DNA of 64,000 nt from Candidatus Gastranaerophilales bacterium (GTDB taxonomy: Bacteria > Cyanobacteriota > Vampirovibrionia > Gastranaerophilales > Gastranaerophilaceae), in contig CAJUKY010000002.1 of NCBI GenBank assembly GCA_910587055.1, positions 105,830-169,829 of the forward strand. The letters are read 5' to 3'. Shown piece by piece: positions 52,451 to 62,428 of this stretch (position 1 is its first letter; each line of letters begins with the position of its first letter). A model generated the notes under the pieces. The model made no database searches, was not told the DNA's origin, and saw nothing but the letters and a program-made list of their open reading frames with translations. A program made the translations under genes and the position numbers.

Positions 52451-53350
52451 TTATTTGTTTTTTTCTATTTCATCCAGAGCTTCTTTTCCTGCAAGATTTT
52501 CAAGTATTACCCTGCTTAGATTATACTCTGCCTGCGCTTTTTTTACCGTATTTTGCGCATTTCTGTAATAAGTATCCGCTACGATTAACTGCTCTTTTGT
52601 GGTTTTTGTACTATCGGCCTGCATTGCGTTATAAATTTTTCTTCTGTTTTCCAAATTCTGCATTGCAAGCCCCAGAAGCTCTTTCTGGCTTCTATAGTTC
52701 ATGTAATTATTTAAAAGATTTTTTTGAAGTTCATCAATTTTTTTAACCAGAAGCACCATATCAGCATCGTTTACCTTTGTAAATTTGTAGTTTGCCTCTT
52801 TATCTCCTGTGGAAAAAGCGTTTAAAAGTCCCCCTCCGATGAGTGCTCCGCTTGCCATATACGGATTAGCCGAAAGTGCTGTTCCTGCAATGGATGAAAA
52901 GCTTGCAATAGGTTTTAAAATTCTTTTTATGGTGCTTTCATTCGGCTTGTTTTCATCGGGATTTGAAAGTTTATAAATGGCATATCTTATGGTTTCGCTT
53001 CTTTGAACCGCACCGTTATATAAAATGCTTAAATCTGAAAGAATTTCAGGAGATTCTGTATCCATTTCTCCCGTTACGTCTTTTGATATCATCTTTAAAC
53101 TGAGGTCGGCATAGGTTAATCCTTTATTGTTTTCATCGTTTTTTACAATGCTTTCAATTTTTTTCTTCTGTGTTTCTTTCTTTTCTGACTTTGCTTGAAT
53201 TTCTTTTTTATTCTCTATTGTGTCTCCAACGCCAAGTCTGCCTGAAAACTGTGCGGGCGCAAGATTTTCGTAAGATATCTCAGCTCCGGCTTCAAGCATA
53301 ATTGAAGCCGTACAGCAAAATATTATTAAAAATATTATAATTTTTTTCAT
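52451..53350 (-). CDS. secreted helical protein, paralogue of the 53347 gene
   Basis: A 299-residue protein with an N-terminal signal peptide (KIIIFLIIFCCTASIMLEAG) and no named family. After a Lys/Glu-rich coiled region it has a hydrophobic Gly/Ala stretch (about 150-180) and a long helical C-terminal half ending ILENLAGKEALDEIE. This ending and the overall arrangement match the upstream neighbour, so they are duplicated relatives. The C-terminal half resembles the helical repeats of TolC-like proteins, but the beta-barrel part is missing. The start overlaps the stop of that neighbour by 4 bases. Confidence 0.65.
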   Translation of the reverse strand: MKKIIIFLIIFCCTASIMLEAGAEISYENLAPAQFSGRLGVGDTIENKKEIQAKSEKKETQKKKIESIVKNDENNKGLTYADLSLKMISKDVTGEMDTESPEILSDLSILYNGAVQRSETIRYAIYKLSNPDENKPNESTIKRILKPIASFSSIAGTALSANPYMASGALIGGGLLNAFSTGDKEANYKFTKVNDADMVLLVKKIDELQKNLLNNYMNYRSQKELLGLAMQNLENRRKIYNAMQADSTKTTKEQLIVADTYYRNAQNTVKKAQAEYNLSRVILENLAGKEALDEIEKNK

Positions 53351-54207
53351 GGCGTGTTTACTTTTATCTCTTTTTTTGAAAAGTCTATATCGTCAGGATT
53401 TATATTTATTGTGCTTAAATCATATTGAGCGATGTTTAAATTATCTATGGCATCTTTTCCTGCAAGTCTTTGAAGCATTAAATAATATCTTTTTGCCTCC
53501 TGTTTAAGCTTGTATTCTTCAATCTGTTTTTCTTCCCATCTTGCGCTTGTAACGGTAATTTCAAGCATATCGTTATTTTTAATAGCATCTGAATAATTTT
53601 TATTTAATAAAATGAGCTCTGCCCTTGTATCTTTTAAGCTTTGCAGCGTGTGTTTGTAGCAATAATAGGTTGTAACTATTTCACTCTGCAAATCTTCAAT
53701 TAATCCTGCAAGTTCAATAAGTTCGGTATCTGTAAGCGGTGATTCCTGTAATATTTTTGAATTTTTCTTGTTTAAAAGATTATGTGCAAGTCTTGCGGAT
53801 GCAAAAGAGGCTGACTGTATGCCGTAGTTCATTCCCATAAAAGAAGGCAGCATAGCGGCACCGCTTATAATAGCGCTCATACTTTTTGCAAGCAAAGAAG
53901 AATGTACTCGCCTTTCTTCTTCAGGAATTGCAAGCTTTTGCAGGGTAAATTTAATCAAAGGGTTACTGTTTACAGTCCCGTCCCAGATTTTTTCCAAATC
54001 TTCCATGTCGGCTTCCTGCTGTTTATTTACAATAATTTGTGCATCCTGCGTATCATTTACAAAAAGACTCCCCTTTAAAGTTTTTACTTGATTATCAAGC
54101 TCCACCTCGTATTTTTGAGTGTCTTGAAGTAAAATCTCATCGCAAAAAGCACTCTCCGGCAGAAATACCCCCATCAAAAGCATTATTACCGCAAGTCTTT
54201 TTAACAT
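53347..54207 (-). CDS. secreted helical protein, paralogue of the 52451 gene
   Basis: A 286-residue protein with a signal peptide (LKRLAVIMLLMGVFLPESAF, likely cut after CDE or SAFC). The middle has a small-residue hydrophobic stretch (about 110-140) and the C-terminal half is a long helical hairpin ending MLQRLAGKDAIDNL, the counterpart of ENLAGKEALDEI in its partner. Both have a WDGTV/YNGAV-like motif near residue 75-100. The pair is translationally coupled. It may assemble in the envelope as a two-component complex; no known family. Confidence 0.65.
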   Translation of the reverse strand: MLKRLAVIMLLMGVFLPESAFCDEILLQDTQKYEVELDNQVKTLKGSLFVNDTQDAQIIVNKQQEADMEDLEKIWDGTVNSNPLIKFTLQKLAIPEEERRVHSSLLAKSMSAIISGAAMLPSFMGMNYGIQSASFASARLAHNLLNKKNSKILQESPLTDTELIELAGLIEDLQSEIVTTYYCYKHTLQSLKDTRAELILLNKNYSDAIKNNDMLEITVTSARWEEKQIEEYKLKQEAKRYYLMLQRLAGKDAIDNLNIAQYDLSTININPDDIDFSKKEIKVNTP

Positions 54208-54257
54208 AATAATGTTATATCACAAAAGATTATCTTCGCCCAATTTGATTTAAATTA

Positions 54258-54791
54258 TTAATATTCAAAATCATTATTTGAATTATTCTCTTCTTCATCT
54301 TGAAGGGAAGAAAGGTCATAATTATAAGTTGAGTCAAAATCTTCAGGTAATTTTTCGGTGTCAGGCCAGATTGTGCCTTCATCAAAGCGGCAGGCGCTTA
54401 AATTTTCGCTTGTTGCAAAATCTGAATCTGTCAACTCTGCTTCACATAATACGCATCCTGCCATGTCTGCTTCATTAAAATTGCAGAAATTTAAAGAGGC
54501 ATAGCTGAAATTTGCACCGTTTAAAATACAGTTTGAAAAGTTGCATTCTTCAATTTTGCATCTTGAAAAATCGGCACTTGTAAGATCGCAATTGGAAAAA
54601 TCAACATTTACAATGGAAGATTCCGTAAAATTTGCACCTGAAAAATCGATATTGGATGCATCAACATCCGCCAAATCTGAAAGCGAAAGTTCAGATTCGC
54701 TTAAATCAAGTTCATTACCGCCTTTTTGCTCTTTAAATTCAGCCGGGTTTTTTAATAATAATTCAATCCATTCTTCTTTAGTGGTGCTCAT
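54258..54791 (-). CDS. pentapeptide-repeat protein
   Basis: A 177-residue protein with about 18 tandem repeats of the A(D/N)LXX form over residues about 24-135: SNIDFSGANFTESSIVNVDF, SNCDLTSADFSRCKIEECNF and SNCILNGANFSYASLNFCNF. It folds as a right-handed four-sided beta helix. N-terminal helical residues and an acidic Asp/Glu/Asn-rich C-terminal tail flank it. Function is typically protein binding or DNA mimicry (as in Qnr), but this cannot be told from the sequence. Confidence 0.9.
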   Translation of the reverse strand: MSTTKEEWIELLLKNPAEFKEQKGGNELDLSESELSLSDLADVDASNIDFSGANFTESSIVNVDFSNCDLTSADFSRCKIEECNFSNCILNGANFSYASLNFCNFNEADMAGCVLCEAELTDSDFATSENLSACRFDEGTIWPDTEKLPEDFDSTYNYDLSSLQDEEENNSNNDFEY

Positions 54792-54886
54792 TTATTTTTC
54801 CTTATAAAATTCTGTAACAGTTTAATTTCTTTGGGGTACATTTTATTTTGCCATATTTTTTATATAATGTGAAGTGGTAAAATAAA

Positions 54887-55522
54887 TTATTCTTTAACAA
54901 TTTCTGTTTCAATAGCTAAAAGTACGGCCTGAACCCTGTTTTCAACATTAAGTTTTTTATAGATGCTATTTAAATGTGTTTTTATTGTTACCTCTTTTAC
55001 AAAAAGTTTTTCGGCTATATCTGCATTTGAGGCGCCTTTGCTTACCATCTTTAGTATTTCAAGCTCCCTTTGTGTTAATTTGCCTATATTTTCTATTGTT
55101 TTAGTACTTATTAAATTTTTCTTTTCTTTTCTTTTGTTCCAGTTGGAACGCCTTATAAGAGCCTCAATTCTGGCTAAAAGATTTGGCAGAATAAAAGGCT
55201 TTATAATATAATCATCCGCTCCGATTTTTAGTCCTGAAATCTGTTTATAATCTTCATCGACCGCGGTAAGCATAATAACGGGAATGGTGCTGAATTTTTT
55301 ATTTTCCCTGATTCTTTTTAATGTTTCCCATCCGTCCATTTCAGGCATCATTATATCCAGCAGTACTAAATCAATATTTTGATAATTATTTTCTAAAAAT
55401 TCAAGACCCAAAACTCCGTTTTGTGCGCAATCCGTATGGTATCCATACATTGGCAGCGTATCTTTAATGAGTTTCGGGTTGTCGTCTATAAGCAAAATAT
55501 TTCCTAATGATGAAGCCTGCAT
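54887..55522 (-). CDS. NarL-family response regulator
   Basis: A 211-residue regulator. The receiver domain has the phosphoacceptor Asp in LVLLDIMMPEMDGWETL, conserved Thr in MLTA and Lys in IIKPF. The LuxR-type HTH is in the C-terminus (LTQRELEILKMVSKGASNADIAEKLFVKEVTIKTHL...). It lies 7 bases after the next regulator on the same strand. No histidine kinase is near, so both regulators are orphans here. Confidence 0.93.
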   Translation of the reverse strand: MQASSLGNILLIDDNPKLIKDTLPMYGYHTDCAQNGVLGLEFLENNYQNIDLVLLDIMMPEMDGWETLKRIRENKKFSTIPVIMLTAVDEDYKQISGLKIGADDYIIKPFILPNLLARIEALIRRSNWNKRKEKKNLISTKTIENIGKLTQRELEILKMVSKGASNADIAEKLFVKEVTIKTHLNSIYKKLNVENRVQAVLLAIETEIVKE

Positions 55523-55529
55523 AATAATT

Positions 55530-56180
55530 TTATCCTGTTATATTTTCCTTTAAAGCTTTTACTGCAGCCTGTGTTCTGTCATCTACGGATAATTTCTGCA
55601 AAATACTGCAGACATGAACTTTTGTTGTATTTACTGATATATTGAGCTTATTTGCTATTTCAAGGTTGGAATTTCCTTCGGCAAGCAGATTTAATACCAT
55701 TAATTCTTTGCTTGTAAGATTATATGTACTCTCTTTTTTTACTTCCGTATTCTTTTGTTCTTTCGTCATATTTAATATATAGTTTGAAACGCTTGAATCG
55801 AACCATATTGCACCGTTTATGACATCTTTAATTAATGCAATTAATTTATCGGGTTTAATATCTTTTGAACAGTAGGCGTTAATTCCTGACTGCATACATT
55901 TTTGAACTTCTTTTTCTTCATTATGGGATGTTATTACTATTATTTTTATGTCGGAATATTTTTTTCTGATGGTATTTGTTGCCGTTATTCCGTCTATTCC
56001 GGGCAGGCCTAAATCCATTAAAACTACGTCGATTTTTTCTTTTTCAATTATTTCATAAGCTTCATACGCATCTTTTGCTTCAAATATTTGATTGATAAAA
56101 TCTTCGTCTTTTAATGAAGCATGAAGTGCAAACCTTGTGAGTGCGTGGTCTTCCGTTATTAAAATATTCTTTTTTTCCAT
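55530..56180 (-). CDS. NarL-family response regulator
   Basis: A 216-residue regulator. The receiver has Asp in VVLMDLGLPGIDG, the Thr/Ser in VITSH and Lys in CSKDIKPDK, and the C-terminal HTH is LTSKELMVLNLLAEGNSNLEIANKLNISVNTTKVHV. The two tandem regulators differ clearly in sequence, so this is not a recent duplication. It may act together with the other in a phosphorelay or as heterodimer. A cognate kinase is not in the window. Confidence 0.92.
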   Translation of the reverse strand: MEKKNILITEDHALTRFALHASLKDEDFINQIFEAKDAYEAYEIIEKEKIDVVLMDLGLPGIDGITATNTIRKKYSDIKIIVITSHNEEKEVQKCMQSGINAYCSKDIKPDKLIALIKDVINGAIWFDSSVSNYILNMTKEQKNTEVKKESTYNLTSKELMVLNLLAEGNSNLEIANKLNISVNTTKVHVCSILQKLSVDDRTQAAVKALKENITG

Positions 56181-56296
56181 TTCTTCATTATATCTTAATT
56201 TCCGAATGATTATTTATTCTTTACATTCTATTTACAATTTTTTGCTCTTTTAGTTTAATTATTGTAAGGATTTTAACCACCTGTAGGAATTTTATT

Positions 56297-56578
56297 ATGA
56301 TAGAAATTAAAGATGTTGAACACGTTGCTAAGCTTGCAAGGCTTGAAATAGAGGAAGAAGATAAACCGAAATTTGCCCGTCAGTTAGGGGATATTTTAAA
56401 ATATGTTGAAATGATGAATGAGGTTGATACAACAGGTGTTGAGCCTATGAATCATTCAATTGATTTTTCAAATGTCATGAGAGAAGATGTTGAAAAATAT
56501 GAAGTAACAAAAGAAGAATTAATGGCAAATGCGCCTGATATTGAAGGCGATTTCTTCAAAGTGCCGAAGATTAATTAA
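56297..56578 (+). CDS. gatC: Asp-tRNA(Asn)/Glu-tRNA(Gln) amidotransferase subunit C
   Basis: A 93-residue GatC, which stabilises the GatAB complex converting Glu-tRNA(Gln) to Gln-tRNA(Gln) (or Asp-tRNA(Asn) to Asn-tRNA(Asn)). Typical sequence: [47 protein letters not shown], ending in FFKVPKI. gatA and gatB are not adjacent. pyrG follows 31 bases later, so the two may be an operon. Confidence 0.93.
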   Translation: MIEIKDVEHVAKLARLEIEEEDKPKFARQLGDILKYVEMMNEVDTTGVEPMNHSIDFSNVMREDVEKYEVTKEELMANAPDIEGDFFKVPKIN

Positions 56579-56609
56579 TTTTATAGGTTTGATAAGGGGA
56601 AGACAAGGT

Positions 56610-58238
56610 ATGACAAAGTATATTTTTATAACAGGCGGTGTTGTGAGTTCGCTTGGCAAGGGTATTGTTGCGGCAAGCCTCGGGAGACTTTTAAGAGCAA
56701 GGGGTTTTTCTGTTACAATTCAAAAATTTGACCCCTATATAAATGTTGACCCCGGCACTATGAGCCCTTTTCAGCATGGTGAGGTTTTTGTAACCGATGA
56801 CGGTGCTGAAACCGACCTTGACCTCGGGCATTATGAAAGATTTACAAACACATCTTTACACCAGATAAATAATGTTACATCGGGCAGTGTTTATCAAACC
56901 GTTATAAATAAAGAGCGTCAGGGTGAATACCTCGGTGCTACCGTGCAGACAATTCCACATATTACAAATGAAATTAAATCAAGAATTCAAAGCTGTGCTA
57001 AAAAATTTAATCCTGATTTCCTTATCGCAGAAATTGGCGGCACCATAGGCGACATTGAAAGCCTGCCTTTTATTGAGGCTATAAGACAATTCAGAGCTGA
57101 AGAAGGCGTGGGAAATTCACTGTCAATTCATGTTACTTTGCTTCCTTATCTGCCTACATCGGGCGAACTTAAAACAAAACCTTCCCAGCACAGTGTTTAT
57201 ACCTTAAGAAGTTACGGTATTCAGCCTGAAATTCTTGTTTGCAGAACTCAAATGGAAATTCCTAAGGGTGAGAGGGATAAAATTGCTCTTTTCTGCTCTG
57301 TTCAAAAAGATTGTGTTATTGAATGCAGAGATATGGATTCAATTTATGAAGTTCCGCTTGCACTTGAAGCGCAAAATATGGCAGGTGTTGTGTTAAAACA
57401 ACTGCAAATGAATGATAAAAAACCCGATATTTCAAACTGGGAAAAGCTTGTATACAGAATAAAACACCCCAAAGATATCTTAAAAGTTGCCGTTGCAGGG
57501 AAGTATACAGATTTAAACGATGCTTATATTTCTGTGGTTGAATCCCTAAAGCACGCTGCACTTTCCCATGAGCACAAAGTTGAAATCAAATGGCTTGCTT
57601 CTGAAAAATGTTTAAATATGAATGATGCGCATGAAATGCTGAAAGATGTTGATGCACTTGTTGTACCGGGCGGTTTTGGTGTTCGCGGTATTGAAGGAAA
57701 ATTAAATGTTATAAGATACGCCAGAGAAAACAACCTTCCGTTTTTAGGTCTTTGTCTCGGTATGCAATGTGCCGTTATTGAATACGCAAGAAATGTTTTG
57801 GGTCTGGAAAATGCTAACAGTACGGAATTTGCGGAAGGCACAAAATACCCTGTAATTGACCTTATGATTGAACAAAAAGATATCGCCGGATACGGCGGCA
57901 CAATGAGACTTGGTGCATTTCCCTGTCATTTAAAAGAAGGTTCAAGGGCACAAAAAGCATACGGTGCTAAAATTGTATCGGAACGCCATCGTCACAGATA
58001 TGAAGTAAATAACGAATTTAAAAAGCAGATTGAAGAAGCAGGTCTTGTATTCTCGGGCACTTCTCCTGACGGGCTTCTTGCTGAAATGATTGAATATCCT
58101 AAGAATGATTGGTTTGTGGCTTCGCAATTCCACCCTGAATTTAAATCAAGACCGGAAGAACCGCATCCGCTATTTTTGGGGCTTGTCAGCGCGGCGGTAG
58201 AACAAAAAAGCAAAAACAAACAGCTGAAAATAGGTTAG
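56610..58238 (+). CDS. pyrG: CTP synthase
   Basis: A 542-residue enzyme aminating UTP to CTP with glutamine. The N-terminal synthetase domain begins [19 protein letters not shown] (P-loop, residues 1-19) and the C-terminal class I glutamine amidotransferase domain has [13 protein letters not shown] (Cys nucleophile) and FHPEFKSRP (catalytic His and Glu). I start at 56610, because the open frame upstream is shared with gatC and the enzyme always begins at MTKYIF. The stop overlaps the stop of the convergent gene by 4 bases. Confidence 0.97.
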   Translation: MTKYIFITGGVVSSLGKGIVAASLGRLLRARGFSVTIQKFDPYINVDPGTMSPFQHGEVFVTDDGAETDLDLGHYERFTNTSLHQINNVTSGSVYQTVINKERQGEYLGATVQTIPHITNEIKSRIQSCAKKFNPDFLIAEIGGTIGDIESLPFIEAIRQFRAEEGVGNSLSIHVTLLPYLPTSGELKTKPSQHSVYTLRSYGIQPEILVCRTQMEIPKGERDKIALFCSVQKDCVIECRDMDSIYEVPLALEAQNMAGVVLKQLQMNDKKPDISNWEKLVYRIKHPKDILKVAVAGKYTDLNDAYISVVESLKHAALSHEHKVEIKWLASEKCLNMNDAHEMLKDVDALVVPGGFGVRGIEGKLNVIRYARENNLPFLGLCLGMQCAVIEYARNVLGLENANSTEFAEGTKYPVIDLMIEQKDIAGYGGTMRLGAFPCHLKEGSRAQKAYGAKIVSERHRHRYEVNNEFKKQIEEAGLVFSGTSPDGLLAEMIEYPKNDWFVASQFHPEFKSRPEEPHPLFLGLVSAAVEQKSKNKQLKIG

Positions 58239-58822
58239 TCGTTTTCCAGCCGAATATATCCTTGTATGGTGATATCTAAATTAGAGTATACTATTTTAAT
58301 AAGATTTTGCCGTACGCTTACTGTTCTTGCATAGACTACGGCAGGTGTTTCCCAGTCATCTTCATATGGTGCTGCTTTGATGTCCGCAACTCTGGTATTT
58401 CCCTGCAAAAGCACTATAGTATAGTTTTCGCCCTCTTTTTTGTATTCTGTCTGGTAATGGCCTGCTTCAAGAAGATTTCCGTTTGAATCATAAAAATTTG
58501 CCCCTATTGTAATTGTGGGTTTACTTTGCGGAACATCTTTCAGCCTTGCGGGCTGATTGTTCGGATTTTCGTATTTTGTTTTAAAATCTTTATCAAATGC
58601 GGGATTATTTTTATTAAAAAATTTTCTTATACTGTAAAAAAAACCATGAGGTTCTTTGTTTTCATATTGTTTCATAACCTCTTCAAATTGCTTATTTGTA
58701 GCAGGATTAGGCTTTGAAAAGGCATTATCAATAAATTCATAATCCAGATCCATCATCCCGTCATCCGCATGAACCGGTAAAGACGGCAAAAATAAAAATA
58801 AAATTATTAAAAACTTTCTCAT
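58235..58822 (-). CDS. secreted protein of unknown function
   Basis: A 195-residue protein with a clear signal peptide ([17 protein letters not shown], cleavage after VHA near residue 19). The mature N-terminal half is helical and charged ([15 protein letters not shown]), the C-terminal half (about 100-195) is beta-rich, beginning [25 protein letters not shown] and ending QGYIRLEND. No family recognised. It is convergent with pyrG and shares a 4-base overlap at the stop. Confidence 0.6.
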   Translation of the reverse strand: MRKFLIILFLFLPSLPVHADDGMMDLDYEFIDNAFSKPNPATNKQFEEVMKQYENKEPHGFFYSIRKFFNKNNPAFDKDFKTKYENPNNQPARLKDVPQSKPTITIGANFYDSNGNLLEAGHYQTEYKKEGENYTIVLLQGNTRVADIKAAPYEDDWETPAVVYARTVSVRQNLIKIVYSNLDITIQGYIRLEND

Positions 58823-58877
58823 AATCTATATGATAATGTTTTTATTTTATTTGGCAAACATCTTTTATATTAAATGA

Positions 58878-59225
58878 TTATGATTTCTTTGAAAAAGCAT
58901 CTTTTATTTTTGCAAATTGTTCCGAAATTTTACCCTTAAGCCCTTGTGCGGCTTTTGAACCTTTTAATTTACACAGCCCTGTTATTCCTAAAATTGCGGC
59001 TGCAACTCCGATGATTTTTTTCATATTGGATGATATTTTAAACTTTTTATTTGCTCTTTCGCCATCTGTGTACATATCTTCAGGGTTTTTTGCAAAATAA
59101 TCAAGCTGTCTGCTCCCTCGGCTTACTGTTTTCTGCTTAATACTGTTGTTCTCGCCGCCCATTATAAAAGCATAAGGATTATATCCTAAAATCGGTGCTG
59201 TTCTGTCAAGAGAATTCGGGAGCAT
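58878..59225 (-). CDS. small membrane-anchored protein of unknown function
   Basis: A 115-residue protein. A hydrophilic N-terminus (1-68) is followed by a single hydrophobic segment (IIGVAAAILGITGLC, about 71-85) and a basic, Lys/Ala-rich amphipathic C-terminal tail (LKGSKAAQGLKGKI...). The layout is like that of the 7712 gene, so both may belong to a lineage-specific group of single-pass proteins. No enzymatic motif is visible. Confidence 0.5.
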   Translation of the reverse strand: MLPNSLDRTAPILGYNPYAFIMGGENNSIKQKTVSRGSRQLDYFAKNPEDMYTDGERANKKFKISSNMKKIIGVAAAILGITGLCKLKGSKAAQGLKGKISEQFAKIKDAFSKKS

Positions 59226-59314
59226 ACTTTTTCCTTATACCTTCCTTATATTTTTATAAAAACAACTTTGTTTCAATAATTGCCTTTTTGTCTGTTTTTT
59301 CATAAAATTTTTTT

Positions 59315-61123
59315 ATGGAAGCATTGAAAAAGACGGCTTTGATATTAAAAAACACACTTTTTAAAGATAAATATTTTATCTTTCTGTCGGCATTTTTTTT
59401 CATATTTTTAATTTTGTACCGGGGCAGATTTGGAAGCATTATAATAGATTGCGGCAGAGAGGCATATATTCCTTATGCTATGGCAGATTTAGGCAAGGTG
59501 TTATTTAAAGATATCGTTTGTATTTACGGGCCTGTGCCGTATTATTTAAATGCTCTTTTTGTAAAACTTTTTGGCGCAGCCTTAAATACTATGTATTTTA
59601 TAGGTGCTATGCTTTCCTATATTTTTCTTTTTGGAATTTATAATCTTGCAAACCGTTTTTTAAAAGCACGTTTAACCTTTATATATTGTTTAATTATTCT
59701 ATTTGTTTGTATATTAAATCCGTCAATTTCAAATTATATTTTTCCGTATTCTTATGCAATAGTATATGCGCTTGTATTTGCGGTCTTTCATCTTATTTTT
59801 CTTTTTAAATTTGTTGATGAAACGGCGCTGCAGAATTTGGATTGTAAAAATCTTTGTATATCTGCTTTATTTCTTGCTTTATGTTTGTTGTCAAAGCTTG
59901 ATTTTATTCCCTGTGCTCTGCCGTTTCTGCTTATAATGTTTAAATATAGAAAAAATCTTGCCTTAAAGAATTTCGGGGCAATTTTATTTTCATTTTCCGT
60001 TCCGTTTTTTATACTTTTAAGTATATTAATTTTTCAAAAGGTTTCTTTACAAAATTTAATATTTAACTTCAAAATGATATCCAATATGGCGCATTCTCCT
60101 TCATTAAAATATTTTTATACCGTTTGTACGGGTTATTTTTTTGATTTTAAAAAAACTTTTATGTTTGTGCCTCAATTTTTATCTCTTGCTTTAATATTTA
60201 TTGTTTCGGGATTTTTGGGATATTTTGCATCAGGAATAAAAAAAACTCCGTTCCGCTTTTTTGTATACTCTGCAATTATTCTTATTTCTGCAGGGCTCTT
60301 TTTTCATTTTGAACTTATAAGATATATTTTTCTTTATATGCCTTTAATTGTGCTCGGTTTCCTTGTTTTAAAATTTTTAAAATATATATTTTTCACTTGT
60401 AAAAAGTTTAAAAACCCCTCTGCCGCCCTTTCTGATAACGGTATAATTATTTATTCTTTTATTTTATTTTCTCTTCTGTTTTCTTTAAAAACCTTGTTTG
60501 GTTTGTTTCATGAGCTTTATGGCGGTTTTTATCTTCCGTTTATCCTGCTGTCGTTTTTAATAATTATTTCTCTTATTTTTAAAAATTATTTTGCAATTGT
60601 ATCTGAAATGCTTAAAACATCCGGCATCATTATTATTTTTATTTTTATCGTTCAAAATTTTTTAATATTTTTTGGCGTCAATGCTGTTTCCGTAAATACT
60701 CCCGCAGGCACCATCTTTACTGAAAAACCTTTTGCGGATTCTTTCAACACTGCAATTAAATTTCTAAAAAATAATCTGCATGACGGGGATGAAATTTTAC
60801 CCCTTCCTGAAGGATTGATGCTTAATTTTGTTTTTAAAAATGATTATAAATTTTTTAATACAAGCTTCACCCCCCTTGATTTTGATGCATATGGCGAAGA
60901 TTATCTTGTGCACCGGCTTCTGTTAAATAAGCCAAGATACATTATATGGTTTTTAAGAAGCTATGAAGATTACGGTAAAACCTTTTTGTGTAAGGATTTC
61001 GGACAGGAATTCTGCAGGGTGCTTAATGAAAATTATATATTGAAATCTTTACAGAATAAGGATGAAACAACGTTTTTAAATCCTCAAACCGTAAGGATTT
61101 TTGAAAGGAAAAATAATGACTGA
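59315..61123 (+). CDS. multi-pass membrane protein, GT39-like glycosyltransferase
   Basis: A 602-residue protein with about eleven hydrophobic segments and a C-terminal extracytoplasmic region of about 130 residues. After the first membrane segment it reads DCGREAYIPYAMADLGKVLF and then YGPVPYYLNALFVKLFGAALNT, which corresponds to the first luminal loop of GT39/PMT-type glycosyltransferases (acidic residue, Gly-Arg, YGPxxYY). It would use a polyprenyl-phosphate sugar to modify lipid A, protein or glycan. The donor is not known. It overlaps rimO by 8 bases. Confidence 0.65.
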   Translation: MEALKKTALILKNTLFKDKYFIFLSAFFFIFLILYRGRFGSIIIDCGREAYIPYAMADLGKVLFKDIVCIYGPVPYYLNALFVKLFGAALNTMYFIGAMLSYIFLFGIYNLANRFLKARLTFIYCLIILFVCILNPSISNYIFPYSYAIVYALVFAVFHLIFLFKFVDETALQNLDCKNLCISALFLALCLLSKLDFIPCALPFLLIMFKYRKNLALKNFGAILFSFSVPFFILLSILIFQKVSLQNLIFNFKMISNMAHSPSLKYFYTVCTGYFFDFKKTFMFVPQFLSLALIFIVSGFLGYFASGIKKTPFRFFVYSAIILISAGLFFHFELIRYIFLYMPLIVLGFLVLKFLKYIFFTCKKFKNPSAALSDNGIIIYSFILFSLLFSLKTLFGLFHELYGGFYLPFILLSFLIIISLIFKNYFAIVSEMLKTSGIIIIFIFIVQNFLIFFGVNAVSVNTPAGTIFTEKPFADSFNTAIKFLKNNLHDGDEILPLPEGLMLNFVFKNDYKFFNTSFTPLDFDAYGEDYLVHRLLLNKPRYIIWFLRSYEDYGKTFLCKDFGQEFCRVLNENYILKSLQNKDETTFLNPQTVRIFERKNND

Positions 61124-62426
61124 AAAAATTGCCATAATTCACCACGGGTGCGCTAAAAATCTTGTTGATACGGAACTTATGCTGGGTGCGCTTCAAAATA
61201 AAGGATATAGTCTTACCATGGACTATACTGAAAATGATGTGGATTTTGTTATTATAAATACCTGCTCCTTTATATTTGATGCGGAAAAAGAGAGTGTTTC
61301 AAGCATTTTTGATGTAATTTCCGCAGGGAAAAAAGTAATAATTACAGGCTGCCTTCCGCAAAAGCACAATGCTGAATTAAAAAAACTTATTCCTGAGGCA
61401 ATCGGGTTTATCGGAACTTCGGATGTTGATAAAATCGTTGAATTAATCGAAAATTATAAAAATAAAAAAGATACTTTTCTTGTTTCCGAAAATCCTGTTT
61501 GCAAATATCCTGAAAACATAGACAGAGTACATATTACCGTTGGTTCAAGCGCTTATATTAAAATTGCCGAAGGGTGCAATTATTCCTGCGGTTATTGTGT
61601 TATACCTAAATTGCGCGGTCCTTATGTATCGAGACCCGTGGAATCAATTGTTAAAGAGGCTAAAAAGCTTGCAGATGACGGAGTTTCGGAGATTATTTTA
61701 ATTGCACAGGATACATCGGGTTACGGTATTGATTTATATAAAAAACCCATGCTTGCAAAACTTTTGGCCGAATTGAATAAAATTGAAAACCTCAGCTGGA
61801 TAAGGGTTTTGTATACATATCCCACCAATTTTAACGATGAATTAATTGAGGCTTTTGCAAAACTTGATAAGGTCGTAAAGTATGTGGATATCCCGCTTCA
61901 GCATTCTCATCCTGAAATTCTCGCTGCTATGCGCAGACCGCCGCTTGACGGACTGAAATTTATTGAAAAATTAAGAAAAAAGATAAAAGGGGTTTGCATA
62001 AGAACCACGCTCATTACAGGATATCCCACAGAAACGGAAGAACATTTTAACAATCTTTACAATTTTGTGGAAAAGGCAAAATTTGACCGCCTCGGCGTAT
62101 TTGAATTTTCTAAAGAAAAGGGTACATATGCCTATACTTTAAGGCCTCAAATACCTGCAAGAGTTAAAAAATCAAGAAAAAATAAAATTTTAAAACTGCA
62201 AAAAGCTATCTCAAACTCAATAAATAAGGGACTTGTAGGCTCATCCATCCCTTGTATTGTAGAACAGATAAGAGAAGACGGACTTGTTGTTTTAAGAAGC
62301 TATAAAGATGCGCCGGATGTAGATGGTCTTGTATATATAAAAACCGATAAAGTCCTTGTTCCCGGGGATATCTGGGATGTTAAAATAACTGATTTTTCTG
62401 ATTATGATTTATTTGGAGAAATTTAA
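61116..62426 (+). CDS. rimO: ribosomal protein S12 methylthiotransferase RimO
   Basis: A 436-residue radical SAM enzyme adding a methylthio group to Asp88 of S12. The N-terminal domain has the three cluster Cys (C12, C50, C79), the radical SAM motif is GCNYSCGYC (C154, C158, C161), and a TRAM domain closes the C-terminus (from about 370). Family choice over MiaB rests on the HHGCAKNLVDTE opening and GRRPPLDG-like segment RRPPLDG. The start at 61116 has AAAGGA before it and overlaps the preceding gene by 8 bases; an in-frame TTG at 61101 is less likely. Confidence 0.93.
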   Translation: MTEKIAIIHHGCAKNLVDTELMLGALQNKGYSLTMDYTENDVDFVIINTCSFIFDAEKESVSSIFDVISAGKKVIITGCLPQKHNAELKKLIPEAIGFIGTSDVDKIVELIENYKNKKDTFLVSENPVCKYPENIDRVHITVGSSAYIKIAEGCNYSCGYCVIPKLRGPYVSRPVESIVKEAKKLADDGVSEIILIAQDTSGYGIDLYKKPMLAKLLAELNKIENLSWIRVLYTYPTNFNDELIEAFAKLDKVVKYVDIPLQHSHPEILAAMRRPPLDGLKFIEKLRKKIKGVCIRTTLITGYPTETEEHFNNLYNFVEKAKFDRLGVFEFSKEKGTYAYTLRPQIPARVKKSRKNKILKLQKAISNSINKGLVGSSIPCIVEQIREDGLVVLRSYKDAPDVDGLVYIKTDKVLVPGDIWDVKITDFSDYDLFGEI

Positions 62427-62428
62427 AA

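Noticed and set aside
56529..56609. N-terminal extension of CTP synthase
   Set aside because: It is gatC sequence read in another frame; CTP synthase starts at MTKYIF.
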